Assembly: GCA_009711805.1 (NCBI GenBank)
Contig: VEMX01000008.1
Span: 1 to 64,000 of the forward strand
DNA: 64,000 bases
Source: Balneolaceae bacterium
GTDB lineage: Bacteria; Bacteroidota; Rhodothermia; Balneolales; Balneolaceae
Direction of reading: 5' to 3'
Both the position numbers and the translations under genes were made by a program. Of the stretch, positions 45,847 to 55,601 are shown piece after piece. Every line of letters starts with the position of its first letter. The first letter of the stretch is position 1. The notes below the pieces were generated by a model. That model saw only the letters and a program-made list of their open reading frames with translations, did no database searches and was not told the origin of the DNA.

Positions 45847-48204
45847 TTACTGCTTTTTTAAGTCGTTCTTCTTTACCACCTTTGCCATCTTAAACTGTTC
45901 CATCGTTTTTTCTAAGTCCCTTTCTGTATTCTGGAACCGGATTGCAAAGTGCGTTCCAAAATCACCTGAATCATATTCAAATTCTGCTTCAAGTTGTTGA
46001 CTTAGCACATCCACTAATTTCATCCCCAGGGTTGAAGAATTCTCGACAGAAAAGTTCTGCGGCAAACCTACTCCATTATCTATCAGCTCTAAGACGACCC
46101 AGTCATTTTCCTCTTTCAGTATCAATTCAATTCTTCCTTTATCTCTCCCCTTAAAAGCATACTTATATATATTGATAAGCAACTCATTTAATATGAGGGC
46201 ACATGGAATACCTTTATCCATGCTTACTTCTATAGGCATCAGGTCAAATTCTAACTCAATTTCTGTATCTGTTTGAATAGCTCTGGAAATATGTTTGACA
46301 ATCTTTTCGATATTGTCTTTGAAGTTAAGTTTTGAAAAGCTATCCGACTCATAGAGCAATTCGTGAATAATAGCCATTGATTTAATCCGTGTTTGGCTAT
46401 TCAACAGCTCATCTATTACCTCTTCATTTTCACTTTGAAAAGCCTGCAATTGCATCATTCCAGAAATCACCGCCAGGTTGTTCTTCACCCTGTGGTGTAT
46501 TTCCATCAGCAGAATCCTTTTCTCTTCCAGGGCATCTTCCACACTTTGTTCTATCTTTTTTCTTTCTGTGATATCCCGGGTAGCTGTTTGTAGCTCCATG
46601 GTTATGCCCGTATTAGTATCTAATACTTTTTTACCTAACGTCTCCACCCATTTGTAGGCGCCCTTTTTTTCCCGAAAGCGGTAGGGGTTCTCAAACACTT
46701 CCATGATTTTCTGGGAGAACTCCGGTTGGTCGCTTGTTGTCTCTTCTCCCAAATCTTCGGGATGTATATGCTCCATTATATTGGTTCCCATCAACTCTTC
46801 GGGTTTGTATCCAAATAATTCTTCCGATATGGGAGATACATAAATAAAGAACCCGTCCGGATCGAGCCTTGAGATCATATCCCGTGAGTTTTCGGCCATT
46901 AAACGGAACATACTTTCTTGTTCCTCCATCAGTACCTGGGCTATGCTGCGTTCAAGCAACTGCCCAACGTGACCGCCAATTACTTCTAAATGCCCCAGCA
47001 TTTCTTTGTTGCAATCCCTTTTCCGATGAGAATAAAACTCCATAATAGCTATAGGTTCATTCCATGCCGTAATTGGGAAAAAGATTGCTGACTGAACTGT
47101 ATTGCCTTCACTAACCATCGTTTCAGAGGTCTTTGTCTCGTCCAGTTGTTCCACATAAAAAGGCTTTCTTTGATCGTATGCCTCTCTTATATAGGCATCA
47201 TCCCTCTTCAACGAATGCATGGCCGGGGACATAATAAATGGCTTAAACTGTTCCGTATCGCTGCAATACCATATATCGGAACTCATAATTTCTCCACTTA
47301 TATGATTGGTAAGGCAGATATGCCCCAGTGGCCAATCCAGGAAATCCCCTATCAGATTCAAACACCTCTCCAGGTATGATTCCGTATCTCCACCTTCACT
47401 AAAAATGAGCCCAATTTCTTTTAACAGTTTCTGTAAATCTTTTTCCTTTTGTAACGCTTTTTCATGAGCCAACTGGGTCGAAATATCCCGAAATATAGCG
47501 TATCCGCCTTGCAAATCGGTATTTCCAACCTCAAAATTTATGGTGATCTCTACCGGCAGGAGAGTCCCGTTTTTACAAACCAGACCCAGTTTTCCCCTGT
47601 ATTTACCTTCATTTTCTAAGGATGAAAAAGCCCTCTGTACTTCCGGGTCCTCTTCCGAAAGTATATCCTCTCTTCTTAATTCTTCAATATCTGACTCATT
47701 ATATCCCAGCATTTTACAAGCAGCAGGGTTAACAGCCATAATATCGCCATCTCCCAGTATAAACATCATCCCATCAAGACTATTTTCAAACAAATACGTG
47801 AGTCTTCGTTCCAGTCTCAACGCCTGTTTTTTGGCTTCTTCCTCTTTCAAAATACGATTTACTGAATGCGGTAACCTTTTGGGGTGATCTTTAGATATAA
47901 AATCTACTGCACCAGCTTTAATTACTTCAGCCGCATTTTCTTCCCCTATTGCACCTGATATAATTATAAGAGGTATGGTTTTCTCTCTTTCATTGTTGAT
48001 TTCTATAGCTTCAAACCCATTAATATCCGGCAATTTAAAATCGGAAAGAATCAGGGTTGGGTTATAATCGCTCAGGGCGTCTTCATATTCTTTTCGGCTA
48101 TCCACATGCGTGAACTCAAAGGGCATACCAGACTGCTTGAGCCGGCTAACGATTAATTCAACATCTAACCGGTTATCTTCCAGGATTAAAATCTTTGCAT
48201 CCAT
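45847..48204 (-). CDS. Hybrid sensor histidine kinase, REC-PAS-GAF-PAS-HisKA_2
   Basis: 785 residues, no membrane segment, so cytoplasmic. An N-terminal receiver domain (1-125, phospho-acceptor Asp in LILSDFKLPD), PAS (about 130-250), GAF (about 265-430), a second PAS (about 436-555), then a HisKA_2-type phosphoacceptor (LMEIHHRVKNNLAVISGMMQLQ) and an HATPase domain (ELIDNGVGLPQNF). HisKA_2 kinases with a receiver at the front usually signal through partner regulators. It lies 13 bases after the single-domain regulator and is in one operon with it and the other kinase. Confidence 0.9.
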   Translation of the reverse strand: MDAKILILEDNRLDVELIVSRLKQSGMPFEFTHVDSRKEYEDALSDYNPTLILSDFKLPDINGFEAIEINNEREKTIPLIIISGAIGEENAAEVIKAGAVDFISKDHPKRLPHSVNRILKEEEAKKQALRLERRLTYLFENSLDGMMFILGDGDIMAVNPAACKMLGYNESDIEELRREDILSEEDPEVQRAFSSLENEGKYRGKLGLVCKNGTLLPVEITINFEVGNTDLQGGYAIFRDISTQLAHEKALQKEKDLQKLLKEIGLIFSEGGDTESYLERCLNLIGDFLDWPLGHICLTNHISGEIMSSDIWYCSDTEQFKPFIMSPAMHSLKRDDAYIREAYDQRKPFYVEQLDETKTSETMVSEGNTVQSAIFFPITAWNEPIAIMEFYSHRKRDCNKEMLGHLEVIGGHVGQLLERSIAQVLMEEQESMFRLMAENSRDMISRLDPDGFFIYVSPISEELFGYKPEELMGTNIMEHIHPEDLGEETTSDQPEFSQKIMEVFENPYRFREKKGAYKWVETLGKKVLDTNTGITMELQTATRDITERKKIEQSVEDALEEKRILLMEIHHRVKNNLAVISGMMQLQAFQSENEEVIDELLNSQTRIKSMAIIHELLYESDSFSKLNFKDNIEKIVKHISRAIQTDTEIELEFDLMPIEVSMDKGIPCALILNELLINIYKYAFKGRDKGRIELILKEENDWVVLELIDNGVGLPQNFSVENSSTLGMKLVDVLSQQLEAEFEYDSGDFGTHFAIRFQNTERDLEKTMEQFKMAKVVKKNDLKKQ

Positions 48205-48217
48205 TGTATTTACTTCT

Positions 48218-48661
48218 TCAGTTTGGTTTTTTATTCATGACCAGCCAGTAGTATCCTATATCCCGAATCGACTCCATAAATTTTTTAAAATCCACCGGTT
48301 TTACGATATAGCTGTTTACTCCTAAATCATAACTTTGTACAATATCTTTTTCTTCGTGAGAAGAGGTTAAAATGACTACGGGTATTTTTTTTGTTTCTTG
48401 GTTCCTTCGTATCTGTTCAAGAACTTCAATGCCTCCAATTTTGGGCATTTTCAGATCCAGCAACACCACCTTGGGCTGATCTTTTATATTTCGTTCGGCG
48501 TATTCATTTTTCCCAAACAGATAATCCAGGGCCTCTTCTCCGTCTTTGACCCATTTTATATTGTTGCTGAGGTTATATTTTTTAAGTGAACGAAGCGTTA
48601 AATCTGCATCCGACTCATTATCCTCTACCAATAACACCTCTACCACATAATCATTATCCAT
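48218..48661 (-). CDS. Single-domain response regulator (Rcp1-like)
   Basis: 147 residues from the ATG at 48661. A stand-alone receiver domain: VEVLLVEDNESDADL, phospho-acceptor Asp in VVLLDLKMPKIGG, conserved Thr/Ser in VVILTSS and Lys in YIVKPVDF. This form (Rcp1 type) often partners with phytochrome-like kinases. Its start shares a base with the stop of the PAS kinase (TAATG), so the two are translationally coupled. The longer in-frame ATG at 48727 overlaps the kinase gene and lacks homology. Confidence 0.9.
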   Translation of the reverse strand: MDNDYVVEVLLVEDNESDADLTLRSLKKYNLSNNIKWVKDGEEALDYLFGKNEYAERNIKDQPKVVLLDLKMPKIGGIEVLEQIRRNQETKKIPVVILTSSHEEKDIVQSYDLGVNSYIVKPVDFKKFMESIRDIGYYWLVMNKKPN

Positions 48662-49959
48662 TACACTATCTTTTTTGGAAGTGAAAAGTAAAACGTTGAT
48701 CCAGTTCCTGTTTCGCTGTCTACCCAAACAGTACCATTGTGCCGTACAACAATACGTTGCACCAGGGCCAGCCCAAGACCGATACCTTGTATCCCCGATG
48801 TGTGATGCAGGCGTTCAAAAACTCCGAATATTTTCTTGTAATACCTTTCATCGAACCCCATACCGGTGTCACTTATGCTAAATACCATCTTGTCTCCCCG
48901 GGCTTCTGCCTGTATATCAATCGCTACTTTTTCATCAGCTTTCTTGTAGATTATGGCATTTTCAATCAAGCTTATCCAAACCTGTTTTATGAGTTTTGGA
49001 TCCATTTTTATTTCAGGCATATCCCCAATATTAAGGGTGTAATTTTCGGAGTTGTGGACCGGTTCAATTTCTTTGAGAGCCATTTCTATCACTTCTTTCA
49101 TACTACAGGTTATAAGCTCTTTCTCTTTACGGTTCATCCTTGAAAAAAACAGCAGTCCGTCAATCAATTCACCCAAACGTTCCGATTCGTTTTTTAATAT
49201 TTCCAGGAACTCAACTCCCTCTCCATTAAGGTTATCTGCATGATCATCCAGCAAGAGTGTGCTATAGCCTAAAATAGCCCTCAAGGGGGCCCGAAGATCA
49301 TGAGATACACTATAACTAAATGATGCGATCTCTTTATTGGCTTTTTCGAGCTGACTGGTTTGTTCTTTAACCCGGCCTTTGAGTTCCGCATTCATTTGTT
49401 TGTATTTATCAAGTAAACGAGCATCCTTACTTCGCTTTTGATCAGGTATATGCAGAGCCAAGCCTTTTATGCATGCCTGCCCATCAATAATGATTTCTTT
49501 ACTGGAAAAAAGACACTGCCTGCCCTCATTGTTTTTGCCCAAAAGCGGCAACCTCATCTCCGCTGCTCCCTCTGTAATCACATTCGTGATATGGCTATCT
49601 ATTGACGGTTGATACCGATCCTCAAACAGGTCTGAGAACAGCAAGGTTGAGATTTCTTCAGAAGAATAACCTGAAACCTCTTCCAGTTTCTTGTTCCAGT
49701 CCAGCAGTTTTCCATCCGTAGAAATTACATAATAGATGCCGGGCAGTGTATGAACCAGGCCCTCATCCTTTATTGAAATTGGGATTTCTTTTGGGAGTGT
49801 TTGTTTCGAAGCCTCTGTATCTGTAAACGATTTATTTGCAAGCAACATATAGTCTCTCCCCACAATCAATTTATTTAAAAGAGTGCTTCTGAATCTATGC
49901 TCATTGTGAACTAATACTGAACCGGGATATGTGCCAAACGGATATTTTCTCCGCATCAT
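48661..49959 (-). CDS. PAS sensor histidine kinase
   Basis: 432 residues. A PAS domain (about 70-195, YYVISTDGKLLDWNKKLEEVSGY), a coiled coil (LKGRVKEQTSQLEKANKEI), HisKA with the acceptor histidine in YSVSHDLRAPLRAILGYS, and HATPase with SISDTGMGFD and GIGLGLALVQRIV. Soluble. It has the HisKA layout of phytochrome-like kinases but no bilin-binding domain. The start is uncertain; an ATG at 49848 is another possibility. It is the first gene of the three-gene signalling run. Confidence 0.88.
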   Translation of the reverse strand: MMRRKYPFGTYPGSVLVHNEHRFRSTLLNKLIVGRDYMLLANKSFTDTEASKQTLPKEIPISIKDEGLVHTLPGIYYVISTDGKLLDWNKKLEEVSGYSSEEISTLLFSDLFEDRYQPSIDSHITNVITEGAAEMRLPLLGKNNEGRQCLFSSKEIIIDGQACIKGLALHIPDQKRSKDARLLDKYKQMNAELKGRVKEQTSQLEKANKEIASFSYSVSHDLRAPLRAILGYSTLLLDDHADNLNGEGVEFLEILKNESERLGELIDGLLFFSRMNRKEKELITCSMKEVIEMALKEIEPVHNSENYTLNIGDMPEIKMDPKLIKQVWISLIENAIIYKKADEKVAIDIQAEARGDKMVFSISDTGMGFDERYYKKIFGVFERLHHTSGIQGIGLGLALVQRIVVRHNGTVWVDSETGTGSTFYFSLPKKIV

Positions 49960-50092
49960 CGTATTTCCACCTTCCTCAATCTCTCTGTTTATTAAATACT
50001 CTTCGCTATTTTTTTAGAGCGCGTGAATATTAACCATACTAAAAAAAATACTAACTAACCTGCCATATGTTGGCAGCCTCATTTAATCCAAG

Positions 50093-50848
50093 TTATTTTA
50101 GCAACGATGTACCAAATATATCTTTGTATTTTTGAATAAAATAATAGCTATCGGAGTACCCAATCATTTTTGCCATTTCTTCCGTTTTCCGGACCAGCCC
50201 TGCTTCGTAGCAAAACCGAACCCGCCCAAATTTTATTTGTTGTACCAGCTGCGATGGCGTAAGCCCGGTTAGGTCTTTACAATTCCTGTTCAGAGTTCGC
50301 GTACTCTGGCTCATTTGGGAAGCCAAATCTTCTATAGAAAAGGATTTATCCAATTGTCCAAGTACAAGGTCATAGATTTTTTCCATCCAATTCAATTCTG
50401 ATTCCGATGCACTTTCTTTCTTAAGGAATCCATACATCCCCATATGCCGGTATTTTTTTATTTCATACATATCCGCCTTCCGGTCGACCGGTAATGCCAT
50501 CATAATGCACATTTGTTCATCATTCTTTTTATGTATCGCCTGGTATCTGAAATCAACATTCAGTATCCCCCCATCTGCCTTCAAATGTCTCCATATTCTA
50601 CGGTCAGACCCATCCAGCTCCCCGGTATCATGAATGTATTTAAAGATCTCTTTATCCGAAGAAGGATATAGTTCGATAATGCACATTTTTGCAAATTCCT
50701 CCATGGTGTAGCCATATATCTTAACCGCTGCATTATTGGCAGATACAATGTGCAAGTCAGGCTCTCTGATGATCCACATTGGAATAGGATTTTCCTCAAA
50801 AAAAGACACCGTATCCAAGGCATCCAATATATGTTTTAATCTCTTCAT
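50093..50848 (-). CDS. PAS-domain AraC-family regulator
   Basis: 251 residues. An N-terminal PAS domain (about 10-120; NPIPMWIIREPDLHIVSANNAAVKIYGYT) and a C-terminal AraC HTH with FSIEDLASQMSQSTRTLNRNCKDLTG and a second helix pair ending KYKDIFGTSLLK. It might be the transcriptional output of the adjacent kinases (245 bases upstream of the first kinase, same strand), or respond directly to a ligand bound in PAS. Confidence 0.85.
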   Translation of the reverse strand: MKRLKHILDALDTVSFFEENPIPMWIIREPDLHIVSANNAAVKIYGYTMEEFAKMCIIELYPSSDKEIFKYIHDTGELDGSDRRIWRHLKADGGILNVDFRYQAIHKKNDEQMCIMMALPVDRKADMYEIKKYRHMGMYGFLKKESASESELNWMEKIYDLVLGQLDKSFSIEDLASQMSQSTRTLNRNCKDLTGLTPSQLVQQIKFGRVRFCYEAGLVRKTEEMAKMIGYSDSYYFIQKYKDIFGTSLLK

Positions 50849-51219
50849 TATATTTTCTGATCAATCACGACCAACTGATGATAATTGTAGATGTTTTTCT
50901 TCATAACTCCCTTTATAAGGCAGATGTTATTTTGACCAAGCTAAATACGTCTCATTACATATTTAGTAAAAGAGTAATATTGCATTAGTGGATGCAAATC
51001 TATACCGTTTTTACAACTGATTTATCTCTTAAAGCAACTCTTGGGAATTTTTTGTGCAAATCAATCACAGATTTATAGAGAACTTTGTAAAGCTTTTTTA
51101 TCATCTACCTCACGCTTGGATATTTCAATAGTACTAAAAAACCAACAAACATCGAATCTCTTTTTATACTGCTTATCTTCATACTTTTATGTTGTTATAT
51201 CTCGATTTTATTAGAAGCT
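50849..51219. other. Intergenic stretch left of the mobile element
   Basis: About 370 AT-rich bases between the PAS-AraC gene start and the palindromic element. I see no gene or repeat; it probably holds the promoter of the regulator. Confidence 0.5.
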
Positions 51220-51390
51220 AACGCGTTTACCGGTTGGAGATTAGCTTAAAACAGTATTGAAAGGGAGTAACCTCGCAGCGTCCGCAGGTCCTGCGAGCGT
51301 TACGGGATTCTCGCTGGAAAGCCGAACGCTACGAGGACCTGCGGACGCTCGTAGGTTCTCTAAATGGTACTTCTAACCGGTAAACGGGTT
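51220..51390. mobile_element. MITE-like palindromic element, copy 1 (171 bp)
   Basis: Ends are inverted repeats: AACGCGTTTACCGGTTGGA and the complement of TCTAACCGGTAAACGGGTT. Inner arms GCGTCCGCAGGTCCT and AGGACCTGCGGACGC are a perfect 15-bp inverted repeat. The same bases AGAAGCT lie directly outside both ends (51213-51219 and 51391-51397), as expected for a target-site duplication. It has no ORF. Copy 2 (63029-63199) differs at 3 of 171 bases and has its own flanking duplication, so movement is recent. It depends on a transposase elsewhere. Confidence 0.85.
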
Positions 51391-51508
51391 AGAAGCTAAT
51401 TGGTCCGTATACTTTTTTTAACCTAATTTTGGGAAATGTGTAATTATGATCATTCATTTGTAACTAACATAATACAATCATCAATATCTATTAAGGCGCA
51501 CTTAACGA

Positions 51509-52006
51509 TTGAGTACAAATACTCTTGAACATACGTTTGTAGACCAGGTAATGGATGCCCAGGCCATCATCCATAAGGTGTGTAGTATGTATTGTGATAA
51601 TGAGGATGACCGCAAAGATTTGTTCCAGGAAATACTGATCAACCTGTGGAAGTCTTTTCCGTCGTTTCGAGGCAACTCAAAATTTTCGACCTGGATGTAT
51701 CGCGTGAGCCTGAATGTGGCCATTCAGCGACTTCGCAAAACCAATAAGAAGAAGGAGGATGTTACACTTCCGGCAGATTTTGACGAAATCGCACATCCTC
51801 AAAAAGAAGATTTACCGGAAAAAAAATTGAAAATGATGTATGCAGCCATCAACCAGCTGAGTGATATTGAAAAGGCGATTGTGATGTTATACCTGGAGGA
51901 AAAGGGCAATGAAGAAATTGCAGAAATAGTAGGAATCAGCCAAAATTATGTACGGGTTAAAATGACACGCATCCGGAAAAAACTAAAAAAAATGGTAGAG
52001 GCTTAA
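51509..52006 (+). CDS. ECF-type RNA polymerase sigma factor
   Basis: 165 residues. Sigma region 2 (DDRKDLFQEILINLWKSFPSFRGNSKFSTWMYRVSLNVA) and region 4 (INQLSDIEKAIVMLYLEEKGNEEIAEIVGISQNYVRVKMTRIRKKL) are clear. The start given is a TTG; the first ATG is at 51551. It is followed 2 bases later by a membrane protein gene, the usual place for its anti-sigma partner. The element 51220-51390 lies just upstream. Confidence 0.88.
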   Translation: MSTNTLEHTFVDQVMDAQAIIHKVCSMYCDNEDDRKDLFQEILINLWKSFPSFRGNSKFSTWMYRVSLNVAIQRLRKTNKKKEDVTLPADFDEIAHPQKEDLPEKKLKMMYAAINQLSDIEKAIVMLYLEEKGNEEIAEIVGISQNYVRVKMTRIRKKLKKMVEA

Positions 52007-52008
52007 TT

Positions 52009-52674
52009 ATGGAACTTGAACAGCTAAAAACCGTGTGGAAAAAAACGACCGATCGCGAAGTTGAAGGTTACTTTGTAAGCATGGAGGAAGTTCAAAGACT
52101 GATCAGGAAAAGGTCGAACACCACCATTTCCCAAGTAAAGCGGCGAATCAGAAATAAAATACTTATGGCGGGTACTATTGGTTTGATGCTGCTGGCATTT
52201 GCATTGTACGTATTGAATGCCGGCGAAGCTGTCTTAGACATTTTCGAATCCTTTTATGATCCGTCAAGAAACCTGGAGATTGGAATGTTTTACCTGGTTT
52301 TTGGACTGGTGATCTGTTTTGTGTCATTGTTTAATGCATTTAGTTACCGCAAAATCCTGGATATTGAAGAACAGAAAAATAATTTAAAAACATCCATCAA
52401 AAACATCCTGGCAATTGTACAGAACGCAATAAAGGTTAAAATATACTCCGACACCCTGGTTGTACCCTGCACTGTTTTCGTTCTTGCTGTTATTGATGTA
52501 GTTCGTGGAATCGGGCTTTTCCCAAATATAATCATCCTCTCGATGTTCATTCTGGGAGCGATTGCCTTTGCAATTTTTTCCTACTTCATAACCAAATATA
52601 GTCAGAACAAGAGATACGAAAGCCAAATTCGCACCCTGGAAGGGTGTTTAGAAGAGCTTGAAGAAGAAAAATAA
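52009..52674 (+). CDS. Membrane protein, probable anti-sigma partner
   Basis: 221 residues. A soluble N-terminal part of about 50 residues (LEQLKTVWKKTTDREVEGYFVSMEEVQRLI), then about four membrane helices. The position directly behind an ECF sigma gene, and the cytoplasmic N-terminus, suggest an anti-sigma factor, but no ZAS (HxxxCxxC) motif is visible, so this is an inference. A charged C-terminal helix (LEGCLEELEEEK) ends it. Confidence 0.65.
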   Translation: MELEQLKTVWKKTTDREVEGYFVSMEEVQRLIRKRSNTTISQVKRRIRNKILMAGTIGLMLLAFALYVLNAGEAVLDIFESFYDPSRNLEIGMFYLVFGLVICFVSLFNAFSYRKILDIEEQKNNLKTSIKNILAIVQNAIKVKIYSDTLVVPCTVFVLAVIDVVRGIGLFPNIIILSMFILGAIAFAIFSYFITKYSQNKRYESQIRTLEGCLEELEEEK

Positions 52675-52838
52675 ATCAGCAAAGGTTTCTGAGACCGGCA
52701 TAAAGAACCGGCCACTAAAATTATTCTCAGAATCTTGGGAATCTCCCTCATGCTGGTTGCTTTCCTACTGATACCGGGTGGTCCTTCCTGGTATTATGAA
52801 GTGTTTGAACTGCTTTTATTTGATGTGGGACTCATCCT

Positions 52839-53051
52839 GTGGCTCATTACCAAGCGGGAGAAATTAATGGGAAAGAGGCTTTTTCAGCCAAAGGGTATAC
52901 CGGGCAATCTGTAACGGTAATTCCCGAACTGGATTTGATCGTAACTACTACTACAAACTGGAAGTATATCGTGGTAAATAGCGGTGATCCGACGGCTAAA
53001 TTTATCAATGATTATATCTCGGAATATATTACTCCTGCTGTGAATGAGTAG
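52839..53051 (+). pseudogene. Beta-lactamase-family serine hydrolase, C-terminal remnant
   Basis: Only the end of the domain remains: GEINGKEAFSAKGYTGQSV, then VIPELDLIVTTTTNWK and a helical tail, matching the C-terminus of class-C-like beta-lactamase/serine hydrolases. The catalytic SxxK and YxN motifs are missing. Upstream bases (52721-52860) encode, in a different frame, a hydrophobic segment (ILGISLMLVAFLLIPGG and onward) from an unrelated membrane protein. So two gene remnants appear joined here. Confidence 0.6.
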
Positions 53052-53251
53052 GTGACAGCATATCTCATGTATAAGTAGATCTTCGGTTTTGATATTAGCT
53101 CCGGATTTTTCACATTATCGGAGTTGCCGTTAGTGAATGGCATATGCTGATCTGGTTTATTAGAGAAGTTAATCGGGTTTATGTTGTTTCAATTATTTAC
53201 TGCCAAATAAGCTTGTGGCAGAACAATAGTAAATGAATGGAGAATTGTTAT

Positions 53252-55249
53252 ATGCGTACAAAGGTTAAGATCTCTGAAGACAATAAAAGCCAGGCATCCT
53301 CACATATATCAGGCAGTACCCAACCTGCAAGCTTGAAAAAGAATGACTGCCCTGAAACCATTCCGCAGAGAAACATACAGGGAACGGTCAATAATTATAC
53401 TCCGACAACATCTTTCCCGATTCAAAAGAAAGAAAATAATACGGGCTTGCCTGGTCAGTTAAAGTCGGGAATTGAGAATCTTTCAGGCTATGCAATGGAT
53501 GATGTAAAGGTGCACTACCATTCATCCAAGCCTGCACAAATGCAAGCCCATGCATTTGCCCGGGGTACCGATATCCATATTGCTTCTGGCCAGGAAAAGC
53601 ATCTGCCCCATGAGGCATGGCATGTTGTGCAACAAAAGCAGGGCAGGGTAAAGCCTACCTTCCAGATGAAGAATGGTGCCCGGGTTAATGACAATAAAAG
53701 CCTCGAAGATGAAGCAGATAATATGGGCTCCAAGGCTCTGAGGTATAGTGCAAAATATCCTGACAGATTTACCTCCCGGCAGAATAGATCAAGCCAACAG
53801 GTACAACGGGCTGTAATACAACGCGAAAAATATATGAGAGCCACGAACTCGGATGCGCGGATAGCTAATGAAGTAAATTCATTGCGAAGGATATTTACCG
53901 GTGAAATATACCGCCAAAATTCAGTGAACACCTGGGTAGACGGTTTTGCCGGAATGCCTACCACTCGCTACAATCCGGGACAAACACATTATTACAGCCC
54001 GGTAGGTTATATGCTTGAGGTAAATAACAATGCCGATGTATTGGCTAATTTTAGCGGAGATGGTAATACGAATAATATTCCAACAACACATATAAAATGG
54101 ATTCGGGCTATAAAGGAAGTGGTTGATGATCTGAAAAATATTCCAGAGTACCTCGCTTGGTTTAATGAAAATGTAGATTTTGCCATTGATGATACTCAAG
54201 CTGTTACCCAAGTTTTTGCAAATGGTCTTTATACTATGTGCATAAGTGATTACCTGGACGAACTCCGGGATGAAAACACGGTACAATCGAGGGGGATATT
54301 AAATAATGCACTTGCGAGAATTAAAAATGTTGCCGGTGCTCATATAGCTGCTCATTACGATGATGACACACAGGCCCGGTTTTTAGGTACAGGACGAAAC
54401 CCGGATGGGATGGAAGAAGCTGAGGATAGCGAGGAGGTGCCTTATACCGAATCGATTTTGCATGCTAAATTTGAACAAGTAACAGCTGCATGGTACAACC
54501 CCAATTTCGGTGCTTACTCTGATGCGCAGGCAGGAGAAGCAGGATGGAGAAACGCCCATGGAGACTGGCTGGCTGCCCGGCGAAATTCGGCCCGGTACAT
54601 AAAACAGCAATTTGACCAGCATGGAAGTAATTTGGATGTAATAGCACTTAATAAAGCTTCTGATACTTCTGGCGGCGGGGGCGGTTATGTGTTTAGTGAT
54701 GATGGAGACCACTTCACTATTACTCACTCCTATACTACTTATTTGGGGCAAGCCCGGCAAACCACAAGCCGGTTTTCGCTTATAGAAATAAGAGATGCTG
54801 AAATAAGCTACGAAGTTGTTGATGAAGGCATTGAAGTGAGAATTTCGAGAGAATCATCTGACTACACTATGACAGTGTCCCGCGCAGACACCGATCAGTT
54901 CAGGGAAATAATAAGCCGGTTTATACGGAGAAACTCTAAGCATACATCTAAAGAAGGCGGAGATAGTTATTCCCTTCAGTTCGACCCTGCTAACCTATCT
55001 ATCAAGAGGGAATACAGAACATATCTTGGGGCACCCGCTGAACATACATCAACCATAGGCCTGGAGACTATAACAGGCGTTGAGTTTGAATGGGCTGATG
55101 ACAAAGTTGAAACCAGTATTACTTACGGTTCTTCAACGTATACCATTCAACGCAGTCTTGAAAAAACCGAAGCTATCCGCCGTATATTAATCCGAAGTGG
55201 TTTGTCAGAAGATATAATTGGAGCCATCCCACAACCAGAAGAAGTGTGA
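53252..55249 (+). CDS. DUF4157 protein, eCIS-associated class, with duplicated C-terminal domain
   Basis: 665 residues from the ATG at 53252, preceded by GGAG at 9 bases (ATG 53237 has no RBS). A disordered basic start is followed by a DUF4157 domain: LPGQLKSGIENLSGYAMDDV, VHYHSS, and HEAWHVVQQKQGRV with the HExxH metalloprotease-like motif (about residues 120-124). DUF4157 is the domain linked to extracellular contractile injection systems, where it marks cargo or toxin proteins. The middle (about 200-470) is unfamiliar. The C-terminus has two tandem repeats of about 82 residues, each with a (S/R)YTTYLG or (E)YRTYLG motif, YTxxxS and (D/K)xRExI elements. No eCIS structural genes are nearby. 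Confidence 0.75.
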   Translation: MRTKVKISEDNKSQASSHISGSTQPASLKKNDCPETIPQRNIQGTVNNYTPTTSFPIQKKENNTGLPGQLKSGIENLSGYAMDDVKVHYHSSKPAQMQAHAFARGTDIHIASGQEKHLPHEAWHVVQQKQGRVKPTFQMKNGARVNDNKSLEDEADNMGSKALRYSAKYPDRFTSRQNRSSQQVQRAVIQREKYMRATNSDARIANEVNSLRRIFTGEIYRQNSVNTWVDGFAGMPTTRYNPGQTHYYSPVGYMLEVNNNADVLANFSGDGNTNNIPTTHIKWIRAIKEVVDDLKNIPEYLAWFNENVDFAIDDTQAVTQVFANGLYTMCISDYLDELRDENTVQSRGILNNALARIKNVAGAHIAAHYDDDTQARFLGTGRNPDGMEEAEDSEEVPYTESILHAKFEQVTAAWYNPNFGAYSDAQAGEAGWRNAHGDWLAARRNSARYIKQQFDQHGSNLDVIALNKASDTSGGGGGYVFSDDGDHFTITHSYTTYLGQARQTTSRFSLIEIRDAEISYEVVDEGIEVRISRESSDYTMTVSRADTDQFREIISRFIRRNSKHTSKEGGDSYSLQFDPANLSIKREYRTYLGAPAEHTSTIGLETITGVEFEWADDKVETSITYGSSTYTIQRSLEKTEAIRRILIRSGLSEDIIGAIPQPEEV

Positions 55250-55601
55250 GTCAGCTATTTTCTTTTTATAGTAATTTGCTGGTTGGTAATAAATATCATC
55301 AAGGTTATTAAAAAACGTGTTTGTGTGGATAGGAAAAACCAGTTTTGAAAAGTGATCACAACCATAATCGTACTATGTGTTGTTTACTCCATCAATAAAC
55401 AATTAATTGGTTTTGTCTTTTACCAGCCAATTCTTGTTATTGGAAATATGGAGTCCTGTTTATCCGGCCTTTTGGTCACTTTACTGCCACTTAATCGTGG
55501 TCGTGACAAAGATTACGGGTAAATGACGTGTGCTCGCCGTAACAATCCTGGGTTGCAGTATTTACCTTGATTGCAGCAACCATCAACAAAAATATATCAG
55601 T
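55250..55601. other. Intergenic stretch after the DUF4157 gene
   Basis: About 350 AT-rich bases. I see no clear terminator, gene or repeat. The right end may be coding if the regulator below starts at the GTG at 55530. Confidence 0.45.

Noticed and set aside
52009-52674. Zinc-binding anti-sigma (ZAS) motif in the sigma-partner membrane protein
   Set aside because: No HxxxCxxC pattern; anti-sigma role rests on gene order only.
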